The notes under the pieces are model-generated. The model did no database searches, was not told the origin of the DNA, and worked only from the letters and a program-made list of their open reading frames with translations. Below are positions 32,207 through 44,086 of a stretch of DNA of 64,000 nt, piece by piece. Numbering within the stretch: position 1 is the stretch's first letter; each line of letters begins with the position of its first letter. The translations under genes were made by a program, and so were the position numbers. This stretch comes from Trichosporon coremiiforme (lineage: Eukaryota; Basidiomycota; Tremellomycetes; Trichosporonales; Trichosporonaceae), in assembly GCA_039545355.1 (NCBI GenBank), contig BCJJ01000018.1:868001-932000 (forward strand), written 5' to 3'.

Positions 32207-35200
32207 AAAGGACACTTTTTATCTCTCACGGACTTTTCCTCGACAAGAACCCACAGCATCGCCATCTCATACCTCGCACGCAACTGTCAACGACATCCGC
32301 CTGACACCGACCGGCACCGACAACACCTCAACCTCACTCGCCAATACAATTTGCATTTTTGAACATTGACCTCACCCCTCGGATCCCTCACTCAAGTGTA
32401 AAGGACTCTTACCACGATACCTTAGATAGTAAAGTATATAGTAATATGTTAATATTTCTGCCCAAAGCAAGCACAAATGTCCCAAACCAAAAGGTTCATT
32501 GGAACGCTCCCGTTCATTTACGACTTCATTAGCGATTCATTGGTCAGTTACGTAGTAGGTCGCGCCGAGCCCGCCGCACTCTCCGCCGAGACATGACGCG
32601 TAGTCTGAGAGTTCAGTGCAGGAATGCCGAGTGAACCGGGGAATTGTCTTCCTGTCGTCTGGCTGCTGCACAGGGCGATCGGCGCAAGCCGTGGGAAAAT
32701 GAACGACGTCTGTCATATCTTGTCGGCTTGCTCGGCTGCCCGCTAAGAACAGTTCTGCCAGTTCTGTCTCCATTCAAGCCATCATGAGTGACGTCAGCCA
32801 CGCACATTCTTGAAGTCGGGTGGCCCACTCTTCTGGGTCCCTTGGAGGTCGGATGCATGTCACCTGGGCTCAGCTGGGAGATCTGCGAGAGGTTTGTTGA
32901 TCAGGTGACATCGGGATGTAATATGTGGTGGCTGGTCGGGTCATGTGTGGTGGCTGGTTGATTTGGGCTCAGCACTGGAACGGCGAAATGTGCATGTCGG
33001 CTGGTCAAGATCGGGAGCGCGTCACTGGCGCCTTACGCGTTTTTGTCATGAACGTCGATCTCACGAGCCAGCCTTCTGGGCATGAGATCTCGATTTCCTG
33101 GCTTGGCACTTGGAGTTTTTGTGCTCGCCACTAGGTGGCAAATGGAGCAGAAGTGTATGTCGTGGGGTACGGGTCGCTGTGACCCTCGCTGTCGTCCCCG
33201 GCAGCTAGCCGGCATCTTGTCACCTCTACTCTGTATCAGCATATCTGTACACTACGCCATTCTGTACACTGCACCAGTCTGTACACTGAGCCATCCGACT
33301 GGGACGCGGACACGGTTCTTCTGACTCGTAGGTTGTGGGATTAGCACTGACACTCGCTGGACTGATTCTTGACTGATCGCTGAAGACGAACGGGATGGCT
33401 CCCTGCAGTGGAGAGCGAGGGCTCGCAGTGACAGAGACAGGCATGCAAGGCCACTGACAGCGATGTCACGCCATCGAGCGACGGGCAACATGCTCCTTCC
33501 GCTGTACGGAAAGCTCTGCTCCGGACCGAGCCAGCACCTCAGACGACCGTCCCCACGACAGCTCGTGGTCCTCCTTCTGTCCACGCCTGATACGAAGCCA
33601 AGGACTGCTCTATGCAGGCAGCCTTACCCTCCCCGAGGACACAGGGCATAGCAGCAACCTTCCGCGATGGAGCCAGCAGTCGCAACGGTCTGCCAGTGAC
33701 GAAGTCCGATCCGGACTATCACCACTCAGAGTTGACCTGGCCAGGTCTACGGCCAAGGCCCGTGGCTTGTGGTATCGTGACTCCTGTGCCAGCATCGGTA
33801 TGCGGACCTGAATGCTGTCCAACGACTCGGTCACTGGTCGAGCTTCGGAGCCGCCTGGGAGTCACTGTCGACGCCTCCATTGTTGAACGTGGGTAGCGGA
33901 CTAAGCTCAGCGTCCTGCGTCAGCATTCTCAGCGTCAGCATCCTCGGCGCCCGTTAGTGCCAACACCGAAACGCCTTGAGTGCGGTCAAGCAGAGCGGTC
34001 GGGGGTGTACTTCCGTTCCTGCCGTTCCTGCAGTGCCTAGCGGTAGAACTTGCGGGGGCTCGTCTCCCTTTGGCTTGGGCTAGCATACCTAGCTACTCAA
34101 GCATCATTCGCTGCAGCACCCGGGCGGATCAACCTTCAGCCAAAACTACCAGACACTGGCATTGGGTAGTCAACCTCTCCGGCATGCCCGGCATGTTTGA
34201 CACGAGGGTGGGGTACAAGGCATTTGCGGGGCGAGCGGGGGCGAAGGCAGTAATCAAAGGAGCAAAGGTTGGTGCCCGGATATCCTGGCGATCAATGCGA
34301 ACTTGTGCCCCCGCTCGCCCCGGGATACAGCCCAAGGGAGAGTTGTCGCCCCGGTCGTCAGCGCAGGGAGTGCAGGGGAGTGCGAAAGGAGCAGGAGGGG
34401 ACCCAAAGTCGCAACATTTATTCTGGGTTTGAGGACGCAGAAGCAAGGGCTTGGCAAGGTGTCTCCTCGTGTCCCAGGCTGTCCCAGGTCCGCTCGCACG
34501 ACACGATGGAGGCCCCTCAGACTTTCAGGAATGCGTTGTGGGCCTATGGACTTTTCCCTGCTGGCCCTGCAGTTCAGCTGGACAACGAACGATCGCGCAC
34601 GAAGCACACGAGCGCACATAGACCGCCCAACCTGGATACGAGAGACCGCCTTTACGTAACTGCGCGCGACCCAGGCTCACTCTTTTGTGACTGACACGAT
34701 TGTGACTTCCGGTTGACCTGCCGTTCGGAAGTCCGATACGCAGTGGGAAATCATCCATTAGCATCGCAGTAGTGGGGTTCGAATGGGGAAAGAATGAGGA
34801 ACGTTCCAGCCGGATCCAGCGGCGTGAGGGGCGTTCCTTCCCCGCGGCTCTGGGCCAGATGTAGGAGTGCGTGCAACGGGGGCCAGACGAGCAGCTGAGG
34901 TGCTACCAATCGTTTATTTTCCAAGAGCCCTATGGCGTTGTGACCTATGCATGTTTCTGTGCGTTTGTGCGGCAACAGAAGTCCGCCCCCGTACCCTCAT
35001 CCCTTGGCTTTTAGGAATATACGATCGGCTTTGGGCACAGAAAATCGCGCAGCAGGTGGGCCGAGAGCACGCCAAAGGCCAGGCAACTCGAGCCGGAGCA
35101 GAGTTCAGCGAGTCACAAGTCGGGGAGCAGACGACCAAGAGTGGGGAACTGAGGCGGGATTCCACCGGGTCGACCGGGTGATGCGGGGAAGACCTTGGGG

Positions 35201-35793
35201 AAGTCGGCATGATAGGCTACTCTAACGCGATCACGAGCTCAAAATTCGCTCGATCCACCCCAGCCCAGCCGGCCCAGCCAGCCCCAGATGATGGGTTAGT
35301 CCAAACTGGGTCGCGTGGCTTTAACCCCGCTAAGGGCATACATGCGGGGTCCGATTAAGGAGCCCAGCGACAGCTCCTTGCCTCCCCTGCTCTGCTCCGC
35401 CTGCCGCCTGCGCCTGCGCCTGGCCCAGCGACCGATGCATTCTTCCTTCGCGAACGTCGCCCGCTCGCATTTGCTCTCTTCCTCGTCCTTGTCATCTCCT
35501 TCCATCAACACTCACGTCCACCGCGACCACCTCAGCGCCGACACCCACAAAAGACGCACTCGCCTGTGCTCTTGTCCCCAAAGTCGACCCATCACCCCAT
35601 CCCAAAAGGCACAACTCAAGAGGTCCCCTCCGGCCCGTTTGCCATCAAGTCTTCCGCGCAAGGCTTCTCCACCACCCTCCACACGTCTTCGTCGAGTCCG
35701 GTCATCGCCCGTCACTTCGCCCCGGTTGACGCACAACCCACATTTTCCCCCTCCCTCACTCTCCACATCCCGCTCAACCAGATCGAAAAAGGA
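32207..35793. other. 3.6-kb gene-poor region
   Basis: No gene supported. The first 250 bases are the oxidase 3' flank, with an AT-rich patch at about 32395-32470 unusual for this window. A 17-bp tandem repeat lies at 33244-33294, GTCAGCAT-type repeats at about 33915-33945 and a CCCAGCC-rich tract at 35258-35287. The last 300 bases are CT-rich promoter of the HEN1 gene, and a frame in phase with it is open from 35566. Confidence 0.5.
33244..33294 (+). repeat. 17-bp tandem repeat, three units
   Basis: Units begin TCTGTACACT at 33244, 33261 and 33278, with variable last seven bases (ACGCCAT, GCACCAG, GAGCCAT). Confidence 0.85.
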
Positions 35794-37822
35794 ATGGCCT
35801 CGGCGCCATTGACTGCCCCGACTCACCATGTCGATGACATCCCCTCAATATCGGCTACTTTAGCCGCCAGCGCCAATGCTTCCAATACTGCTACCCCCAC
35901 ATCAGAGGCGAACCGCTCGCCCTCGCCCCCGACGATGAACCCCGCCCAGCTCGGTGATGTCCCCACGCCGGAGGTGTCCAAGATTGAGGCTAGCGAGTTC
36001 ACCGGCGTCACGTTCAAGCCTGAGTGAGTGTTATTTTGTGGTCCGCTCCATCGGTTGGGGGTCGTTGGCAGGTGCTTGTCATCTTCCTGACATTCCGCTG
36101 GGATCATCTGGGACCAGCGCTTTAGTGCTGCTGCTGGCGCTTTCTCCAGTGAAAAGCAGGCTAAGCATTTGACAGCCGGCGACGAAGACGGTAGCAGCTC
36201 GCTCGGGTCCTCGTGATCCGGTGACCTGCATTCCGCTTACATCTTCCACTGTGCTTCTGAAAGAGGAGTCCCGTGCTGACGCTATTCTTCTTCTCCTTAT
36301 TCTTCTTCCTCGTCCACTTGAACACTCGAATGTCTACATCGAACCCGATCTCGGTGTTTTACCTGCTCGGTGCCAATGCGGACGGTGCTCTGATTTGTCC
36401 GTCGACGGCTTCCCCGACCGCCGCCGCCCACTTGCTCGCTTCATGCCGCCGACTGCGCCTCGATTGGGAATATCCTGCGCTACTACTCGGGCTGCGTGCT
36501 GCGCGTGAATGACTGACGGGCTCCCGATCATGGATCATTCGCCGATGCCACTTGCATGGACCCCGCTCAATGCACACACGCGCACACACTGTGTGATCAC
36601 GATATCCCTTTGTGCCTACACATACCCAAACGGCCTTTCCACATTCCAGACTATGGATGCAACGTCGACACTGGGCTCTGGAGATCCTGCGCGATGCTGG
36701 CGTCCGGTCAGTCCTCGATGTTGGCTGCGGAGTCGGTTCGTTGCTGGAGCCCCTCAGCCAGCCGCCCTCGACGATCCGTGAGCGTCCCATTCTCTGCACC
36801 GACCCTGGTCACGAGGGTGAGGCTCCTGAAGGGCGCGAACTGTTCATCTCTGTGAGTGAATGTACCTGCAACGTTGCTGACCCTTGCAGCACCTCGGAGC
36901 CGTCGACATCAACCCCAGTGTCATGGCTGGCGCGCTCAAGTCGATGGAGCCGCCTGCCAAGGGCGATCAGATGACTGCGCCTCGTTGGGAGCCGATGACT
37001 GCGGAGCTGTGGTTGGGCAATATTGAGCGCTACAACTCTCGCTTCGAGCCGTACGATGCTCTCGTCATGCTCGAGGTCATTGAACACCTGGAGCCGCAGC
37101 TGCTCAGCCGTTTCGGTGTCGTCACTTTGGGCACTTACCGCCCCAAGCTGCTGCTAGTGTCTACGCCGAATTTCGATTTCAACTCCAAGTTCCCGCACCA
37201 GCATGACGACGACGCGTGCCCCAAGGGCTTCGCGGACCCGACCGGACGTACGGACCGTGTGTTCCGTCACAGTGACCACAAATGCGAGATGACCTCGCAA
37301 GAGTTCCGGGAGTGGGCGATCTCGGCGGCGAGCGACTGGGGCTACGACGTCCAGATTGGCGGTGTTGGTGTGTCGAACAAGCCGAGCTACTATCCCGACG
37401 GCTCGCCCGTGTACGCCACGCAGACGGCGGTCTTCCGTCTCGCCAGCGGCATCCCGATGCGCTCTCCGCGTTCGGTCCGCACGGTCGACTTACCGTTCAT
37501 GCGTGGCGTCAGCGAGGCGCACCACCCGCACCGTCTTGCCGGCAAGTTCCAGTTCCCGGCGACGGCGGTCAAGGCGCCCGGCGCTCCTCTGTCTCCGGAG
37601 GAGGTGAATAACGCTGTGCAGGAGGCGTTCAAGTACGTTTCAGTGTCGCGCATCAGCCTGACGGAGCTGTGGGCGCTCCCGAATGTCGCCGCCGTTTGCG
37701 GAGGAAGCAAGCGGCACCTCGTGTCCTGCCTCGGTGGGTGGGGCGACTGCAAGCCGCTCGGCAGCTCGCGGTACCAGGTCACTAGGGCTAGCTTTGGTCT
37801 CGAGGTCGGGTTGAGGGTGTAA
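35794..37822 (+). CDS. HEN1: HEN1-type small-RNA 2'-O-methyltransferase
   Basis: Three exons (35794-36023, 36650-36851, 36890-37822) give 454 residues. The first splice restores the HEN1 entry motif FKPELWMQRR, followed by the SAM-binding motif VRSVLDVGCGVGSLLEPL (about 95-109). The third exon carries the metal-dependent active site EVIEH (Glu206, Glu209, His210) and VFRHSDHKCEM (His271, His274), the signature of HEN1 methyltransferases, plus the associated STPNFDFN and EFREWA segments. These enzymes methylate the 3'-terminal 2'-hydroxyl of small RNAs and protect them from tailing and decay. The N-terminal 70 residues are disordered, with no La or dsRNA-binding domain as in plants, so it is the short form. 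The 626-nt first intron is exceptionally long here. Confidence 0.88.
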
Positions 37823-38175
37823 CACATTGCTCTTATTCTAGTTCAACACAGACAGCCATCGCAACATCATGTACGAGTATATAGTTTCTTTTTTACATAG
37901 GCCCTGATACCAAGAGTGTGGATACGCCGCAACCGTGGCCCGACGCGCGAAGCGCGGAGGATGTTGAGCATTGCTGCATCGTGATGGAGTGAAGACAGAA
38001 GCGCGGGTGGGCGCTTAGTTGCAATGTCCGAGATAGCGGTCGGATATCGCCGGGGCCTTAGTCGTCATCGGGACCTGTCTCGTATCGTGTCAGCGTCGTA
38101 TTGCCCTCCACTCCTTCCTGGCCGTTACCCATATCCCCAGTCTTCCCTGCCTCATCCTCTAATCAGCAGAGAACC
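37823..38175. other. intergenic between tandem genes
   Basis: About 350 bases with the HEN1 3' end and the promoter of the next gene; nothing distinct seen. Confidence 0.4.
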
Positions 38176-39538
38176 ATGTCGGCCAAATCGACGTTCACCC
38201 CATTCGAGCTCCTCCGGCTTCCGTCCAAGACGGCGCTGGTCGAGGAATTCGAGGGCCGCAAGCTCGACCAACTCCGCACCCCCGCCTTGATTCTGAACAG
38301 GACAGCCTTCAGCGAGAACTGCAACCATGTCGCCAAGGCGGTGGAATCCCTCGGGCTCGAGTTCAGGATGCACGTGAAGAGTAAGTATCTCTATGGCCTT
38401 CTGGGCCCCATTGCTTCAGTAGGGGATGGAGGGGTGGGCAGAAGGGCAGTCGTGGGTGGGTGGCGCAGTCCCAGAGTGGGCAAAGACCAGAGCTGACAAT
38501 ACAGCCCACAAGACACCAGACGGAACGCGTATTCAGGCCGAATCAGTCTCCAAGCCCGCAGGCCTGATTGTCTCCACTCTCCCCGAGGCGTGGGGAATCG
38601 CCGAGTCAGGTCTAGTCGAGGAGGGCCGCGTCAAGGACATCTTGTACTCGATGCCCCCCGGCGCGGACAAGTTGGAAGACCTGACCGCACTGGAGGAGAA
38701 AATGCGCGTCCCCGTCTTGGTCATGGTGGACCATCCCACTCAGGTCCAGGAACTGGCGAAGGCGAAGAAGGCTCTGGGCCGGAAGACGTGGAAAGCGTTC
38801 GTCAAGATCAATGGTGGCGGTGAACGAGCCGGCGTGAGGCCGGAGAGTGACGAACTCGGAGACCTCCTCGAGGCGATCAAGAGTGCCGAGGGGAGTGTGG
38901 AGATTGTCGGGTTCTACTCCCATTTCGGCCAATCCTACGCTTCAGACGGACAGAAGGATGCCCAGACCTTCTTCGAAGGCGAAGTCTCCTCTGTTTCCAA
39001 AGCGGCCGCCTTTGCGCGCTCCAAGGGCCACGATGGGCGCTGGGTGTTGAGTGTCGGAGCCACGCCGACTATCCACGCCGCGTCCTCTCTCAAGTCTACC
39101 CCGCAAGTTGGGGGTGATACGCTCGAGTATCACGCTGGCTGTTATGCCGTCAACGACCTGCAGCAGTTGTCTACTGGCGTGGTTCCCGGCCGTGCTGCTA
39201 TTCGGGTTCTCTCGTCCGTGGTCAGCTCGTACCCCGAAAGGAAGGAGGCGCTGTGCGATGCCGGAGCCTTGTCCCTGTCCAAGGATAGAGGGAGGGAGCC
39301 CGGGTTCGGCAAGGTTTCGAACAAGAAGGGATGGCGCGTGGGGAGGGTGAGCCAGGAGCATGGGATTCTGACGCATGACGAGGAGTCGGAGCGGGATGAG
39401 GTCCAGATTGGCGAGCGGGTCGAGATCATCCCGCAGCACGCTTGTTTGACTTGTGCTTGTCAGTCTTGGATCTATGTCGTGGACGACAAGGATCCGGAGA
39501 CTGTCGCCGACGTGTGGGTGCCGTGGAAGGGCTGGTAG
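38176..39538 (+). CDS. DSD1: D-serine dehydratase (DSD1 type)
   Basis: Two exons (38176-38380, 38505-39538) give 412 residues. Fold-type III PLP enzyme: TPALILNR entry, then the PLP-lysine motif HVKTHKT at 66-72, created exactly by the splice, an alanine-racemase-like barrel (VDHPTQ, VKINGGGERAG, GFYSHFGQSY, VGATPT) and the C-terminal zinc-ligand pair His380/Cys382 in PQHACLTC, as in eukaryotic zinc-dependent D-serine dehydratases. It should convert D-serine to pyruvate and ammonia. The related D-threonine aldolase group is the main alternative, but the H-x-C site and length favour D-serine dehydratase. Confidence 0.88.
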
Positions 39539-39769
39539 CATGGTAGATGTACTAGGTGATGACATATTATAAGAAGCGTTATTATGTTGCAGTAGAGACA
39601 CGGCCTAGGGGCCGAATTAGATGCTGTCTATGATGGTGGTTCTAGATCTCCCTTCCTTCCCTCCGTCCGCCGTCACTCCTATCCCCTTCCTTGCCAGAGT
39701 CCGGCTAACACCAGACTCTCATCCCTCCCAAGCTTCGACGCCTCCAGCTTCTCAGCCCGCTCCTCAGCC

Positions 39770-41918
39770 CTACCACAGCCCGATAAGACTGCCCACGCTC
39801 CAGAACAGCGTGACGATGCCGACGGGCAGGATGCCCACGTACACGATGAGATCCTGCCACAGTCGTCGTCCCTGACGGCGCTTCTGCAGTTGCCTCTCCT
39901 TGCGAGCGAGGAGCACATCGGCTGCCGGATTCGTCAGACTCGGCGTGCGCTGGTGCGAGCCAGCCGCAGAAGACGGGTCCGGCGGCGGCGGCGCGTGGCT
40001 CGGGAAGATGATCGCCAGCGGCGAGCGCACGTGGAACGTGATGATGAAGAAGAGGGCTGCGTGTTAGCTTGCGAGCACCCAGTAAAAGCTTGCCAACTCT
40101 GAGCCACTTACAAGGGAGGAGCCAGCCGATCGCCAGTGTGGCGATGACACCGAGAAGCTCGATCTTGTTCGCGACGACGCCGCCGAGAGCCGCAAAGGCG
40201 ACGACAATGGCCCAGATTCCCGCGCCGACAAACTTGCCCGCGCGGTAGCGGTCGCCGCCGTCCACGTCCAGCGCGACGAGAATTGAATCACGTCCGCGCA
40301 GGAGCCAGCTGGAGATGCTGGCGAGGACTAACAGACACATGAGGACCCGGGCAAAATTCGTCCATCCGTCATCACGCGGCAGCTGGTCGAAGGCGGTAGG
40401 CGCAGGCGGCAGGAGGTAATACGGGACAAGGGCGAAGGGGAGGGCGAGGACGAGGATGATCACACCGGCGGCGAGGATTGGCACGGCGAACTGTTGTCGC
40501 TTCACGCGCTTCAGGCTGCTGTGGATCTGCAGGGTCTGCAGGTGCGGCGTGAAGAACATGGTCAGCGTCGTGAGTCCAGAGCCGGCGGTCTTGGGCGAGA
40601 GACCACGCAGTCCACGCCGGATGTGCGCGGTGACCCCCTCTGGGGCAGACTCAGCGGCGTGCTGTAGAGTTGCCGCCGCTGCTGCTGCGGCAGTCACGAT
40701 CGTCTCGCCCGCCTCGTCGGCGGCCTTCTTGACCTCGACGGTGCGTCCGATCACGATGAACGTGATGAGTGGGAGGAGCAGCGCAAAGGCGACAGGCAGA
40801 GCGCGCAGGTTCCGGAGCGAGCGTGACGGGATGAGCGCGGGTAGGATCTGCGGTCAGCCATTCGGTTCAAACGCCACATTGCAACATCGCTCAGAAGTCT
40901 TCTCTGAAACATTCGGCCAGCCAAGCCTGGCCAGCCATCGGGAACCCCACTCACGAAGATGCCGCCCGTGATCGTCCAGAAGATGCGGCTCCGTAGCAGA
41001 CCGTTCGGGAGGTACTCCTGCACCACAGGATCGAGGAGGCTTGCCACCGTTCCGAGCCAGCCGATGGAGGAGCCTAGTGTCGCGACGACAACAAAGCCGC
41101 GTCCAACTGCTTGCCCGAAGCGTCCGAAGCGCTCGCCGGCGCACGCAGCGAACACCTGCTCGAAGCTGCCGACCTTGAGGTACCAAGCGAGGTAGACGAT
41201 GACAATGTGGGCGCAAGCCGAGAGCGCCGCGAGAATGCAGAACGCAGGAATGAACAAGGCGACACCGGCAGGGAGGAAGCTCTGCGGTACCGCAGAGAGT
41301 GCCGGGAACAGCGCTAGCGGGTGCGCCAGAATCAGCGGCGCCACCAGCTGTCTGTCAGCTAGAGCAGCATTGACAACTCACCTCGAACAAGCTCCGATAG
41401 CCTGTTTCGTCCTGTGTCCTCCGCCGCCTTCGGCGCACTAGCGGCTCGTCAGAGTCGGCGTCCAGATCCTCGGACATTTCGTCTTCGTGGTCCATCTCCG
41501 AGAAATTGATGCTGAAGCTGCTTGTGCTGCTGGTCGGGATCTCGTCTTCCTCGTAGTCTAACGAGTCACGCCCGTCGCGAGAGCCGAACTCGATCTCGTC
41601 GTCCTCTTCCTCCTCGGAGCTCAAGCCGTCTTCGGCGTCGCTGTCCTTCTTCCCCGCGTGCTTCTTGAACACCATCGTCCCCGTCGAGGTCACGCTTGCG
41701 GCGCGAGACACTCGAGACTGGGGGCGAGACAGGTTTGTGAGACTCGGTCGTGGGGAAGACGTTCCCTCGCCTACGCGGAGGAGGTTGTCGCTGTCAGAGA
41801 TGTTGGAGGTTGCGCTGTGGTACGACTTGGCACTGACGAAGGACATGCCGCTCGCGTTGGAGAAGTTGCGTGCGCGGGAGGGACCGGCATGTCCGACGCC
41901 GAGGTCTGGCCTGGACAT
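39770..41918 (-). CDS. vacuolar-type amino acid transporter (Aa_trans/AVT family)
   Basis: Four exons (41918-41382, 41347-40955, 40847-40112, 40056-39770), introns 34-107 nt, 650 residues. The first ~180 residues are cytosolic and disordered, Ser-rich then strongly acidic (SSEEEEDDEIEF), ending in a basic RRRRRR patch. About ten hydrophobic segments follow, with the family-like pattern YLKVGSFEQVF then GFVVVATLGSSIGWLG and ITGGIFILPALIPSRSLRNL. A second soluble stretch rich in Ala lies before the sixth helix or so. This organisation, a long N-terminal tail and ten to eleven helices, matches fungal Avt vacuolar amino acid transporters. Substrate and direction cannot be told. Divergent from the prenyltransferase gene. 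Confidence 0.82.
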
Positions 41919-42665
41919 TGCTGGGTGATTTGTTTTGGTGGTATTCCCACGGGGTTTGTTGTTGTTGTGATTGAAAGTCGTGTATAGTGGGATAGTGTGT
42001 CTAGGTTGAATTGGAGAAAAGTTGGAGAAGGAAGAAGCGAAGAAGAGTAGAGAGGAAGGGGCCGAGCGCAAATGGTCAGACGTCTGTGTGTGGTGGGGCT
42101 CGGGAGTGGAATGAATAGTTCGGTCCAGCAATGTCCTAAACGTGCACTAAAGCAGTGAGTGAGCTTAAACGCTCTGTCAAGGAACCCCAACTAACGTACA
42201 GGCACGGATGCGAGGGCTAGGTCTAATCGCAGCGTCAGATCCGATATGGCACGTGCCTGTGCGGCCCTTCCCCTGCACTTTCCTGCGACTTGGCCCTGCA
42301 CTCGGCCCTGCGTAGCACGTCGCAAAGTGCGTCGGGCGCCCAGCACGCGTGCGCGTGCTATTAGCGTGTAGCGTCTGACGCGTGCACCGTGTGCCAAATG
42401 ACCACGGCTGGATTTCTATTGTTCCAGCGACAATAATCGTCATCCCTCCACCGGCAGCATCCACGATCGCAACCACTCACACATTTACCCTCACTCTCGC
42501 TCGACATTGTCCACTCGTTCTCTACGCTCTCGTTTCAGAATCCAATCAAGCCGGAACCACGACCCACCATCCTCGCTGCACCTCCCACCTCAAACGCGAA
42601 ACAGCCCGCCGAACACACGACCACCCGAGCACCCGACTCCGAGCGAGCCTGAAGCGACTCGGTCA
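41919..42665. promoter_or_regulatory. divergent transporter/CDC43 promoter region
   Basis: About 750 bases between two outward-facing starts. Two ACGCGT (MluI-type) sites lie at 42345-42350 and 42378-42383, the first inside a GCACGCGTGCGCGTGC stretch. In yeasts ACGCGT is bound by MBF at the G1/S boundary; a role here is inference. The part next to each gene is pyrimidine-rich in the direction of transcription. Confidence 0.45.
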
Positions 42666-43920
42666 ATGTCGCAGTCCACCTTCAAGCGCAAGGCGCACAA
42701 GGCCTTCTTCACGCGGTGTCTCCAGGCTCTGCCGTCCTCAGCCGAGTCGCATGATGCGAACCGGTGAGTACCCCCGTCTCCTCCATTATTGGCCGCAGCT
42801 CGACTTCTCCGACGCAAGAACTGACAGCAGGATAACGATCGCCTTCTTCTGCCTCGGCGGGCTGTACCTCCTCGGCGAGCTCTCTCCGAGCGACAAGGAC
42901 AGGCAAGACTGGACCGAGTGGATCTGGTCCCTCCAGTCTCCCGAGGGGGGATTCGCGGGCTCGCCGCATGCGCCGAGTGTGGCCGGCCACCTCCCATCGA
43001 CGTATACCGCGCTGTGCTGCTTGGCGCTCCTGGGGTCGCCGATGGAGCGTCTCGACCGTGCGGCTCTGCGCCGCTTCCTCAAGTCCTGCCAGGCGGAGGA
43101 CGGATCCTTCGCCCCCACGCCAGAGACGGAGGGCATGTTCCAGAACGACGCGAGGATGAGCTATTGCGCGGTCGTGTGCGGCACTGTCGCTGACGCCGGC
43201 ACGGAGTCTGGACGGACAGACGGGTTCGACAAGACCAAGGCGGCGGCGTTCCTTCGTTCCTGCCAGACGTGGGAGGGCGGGTTCGCCTCGCGTCCCGGCG
43301 TCGTCGAGGCGCAGGGCGGGATGACGTACTGCGCCTTGTCCTCGCTTGCGCTCTTGGGGGAACTGAAGGATTCGGAGTTCGATGAGGAAGCGACGCGATG
43401 GCTATCGCAGAGACAGATTGGGGGCTTCCAGGGCCGTCCGGGGAAACTCGAGGACGTGTGTTACTCCTTCTGGTGCGGGGGTGCTTTGGCTGTGAGTAAC
43501 AATAACACTAGGGGGTCATGGGGCAGTTCATGGGTTGCATGAGATTGCGGGACAAGACCTCCGACGATCTCGGAGCGGCCTCGGAGGTCCGGAAGTCCGG
43601 ACGTCACGCGACCCCGACCCCGTGCCCCCAGTCCCCGCGCCCCGTCAAGCGAGGACAATAAGAAAAGCAAGCTGACAACCCAGGCCCTCGGCCACTCCGC
43701 CCTCGTCAACGAAGAGCCGAACACGGCCTTCCTGCTCAACTCTCAGTCCCCCCTCGGCGGCTTCGGCAAGGCACCCGACGACTATCCCGACCCGTTCCAC
43801 TCCTATCTCGCGCTTACGGCGTTGGCGATGACGCCGGCGCGGGAGCAGTTGGGCTTGGCGCAGATCGACCCCGTGTGGAACCTCGCGCCGGATTTGAGGG
43901 ATAGGCTGCTGAAGCCATGA
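42666..43920 (+). CDS. CDC43: geranylgeranyltransferase type I beta subunit
   Basis: Three exons (42666-42763, 42831-43491, 43684-43920) give 331 residues. The N terminus (FFTRCLQALPS, then NRITIAFFCLGGLYLLG) is specific to the type I beta subunit rather than farnesyl- or Rab-transferase. The alpha-alpha barrel repeats show GGFAG, DGSF, GGFASR and GGFQGRPGK turns, and the three zinc ligands are present: Asp241 and Cys243 in EDVCYSFW, His292 in PFHSYLAL. With the shared alpha subunit (Ram2) it attaches geranylgeranyl to CaaL proteins such as Rho1 and Cdc42. The 192-nt second intron contains a perfect inverted repeat. Confidence 0.92.
43556..43589 (+). repeat. inverted repeat inside CDC43 intron 2
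   Basis: GACCTCCGA at 43556-43564 and its exact complement TCGGAGGTC at 43581-43589, with a 16-base loop. It could form a hairpin in the pre-mRNA. Confidence 0.7.
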
Positions 43921-44054
43921 GGAGTTTGTTGGGAGTCCATTGTATTTGGGTAAACTAGGCGTTTTCTTTTATGTCATACGATATTCATGTTGGGTGACAG
44001 CAGTCGACATTACATTTTCGTCTACTGATGCTCTCTCTCTCTACTGCGCTCACT

Positions 44055-44078
44055 TCGCTCGCTCGCTCGCTCGCTCGC
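44055..44078 (+). repeat. (TCGC)6 microsatellite
   Basis: Six TCGC units in the short spacer between the CDC43 and DUG2 stops, preceded by a CT run at about 44031-44043. Confidence 0.85.
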
Positions 44079-44086
44079 CTCGCGGG

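Noticed and set aside
34741..34800. GGGGTTCGAATGGGG resembling a tRNA T arm
   Set aside because: The two sides do not pair and no D arm or acceptor stem is nearby.
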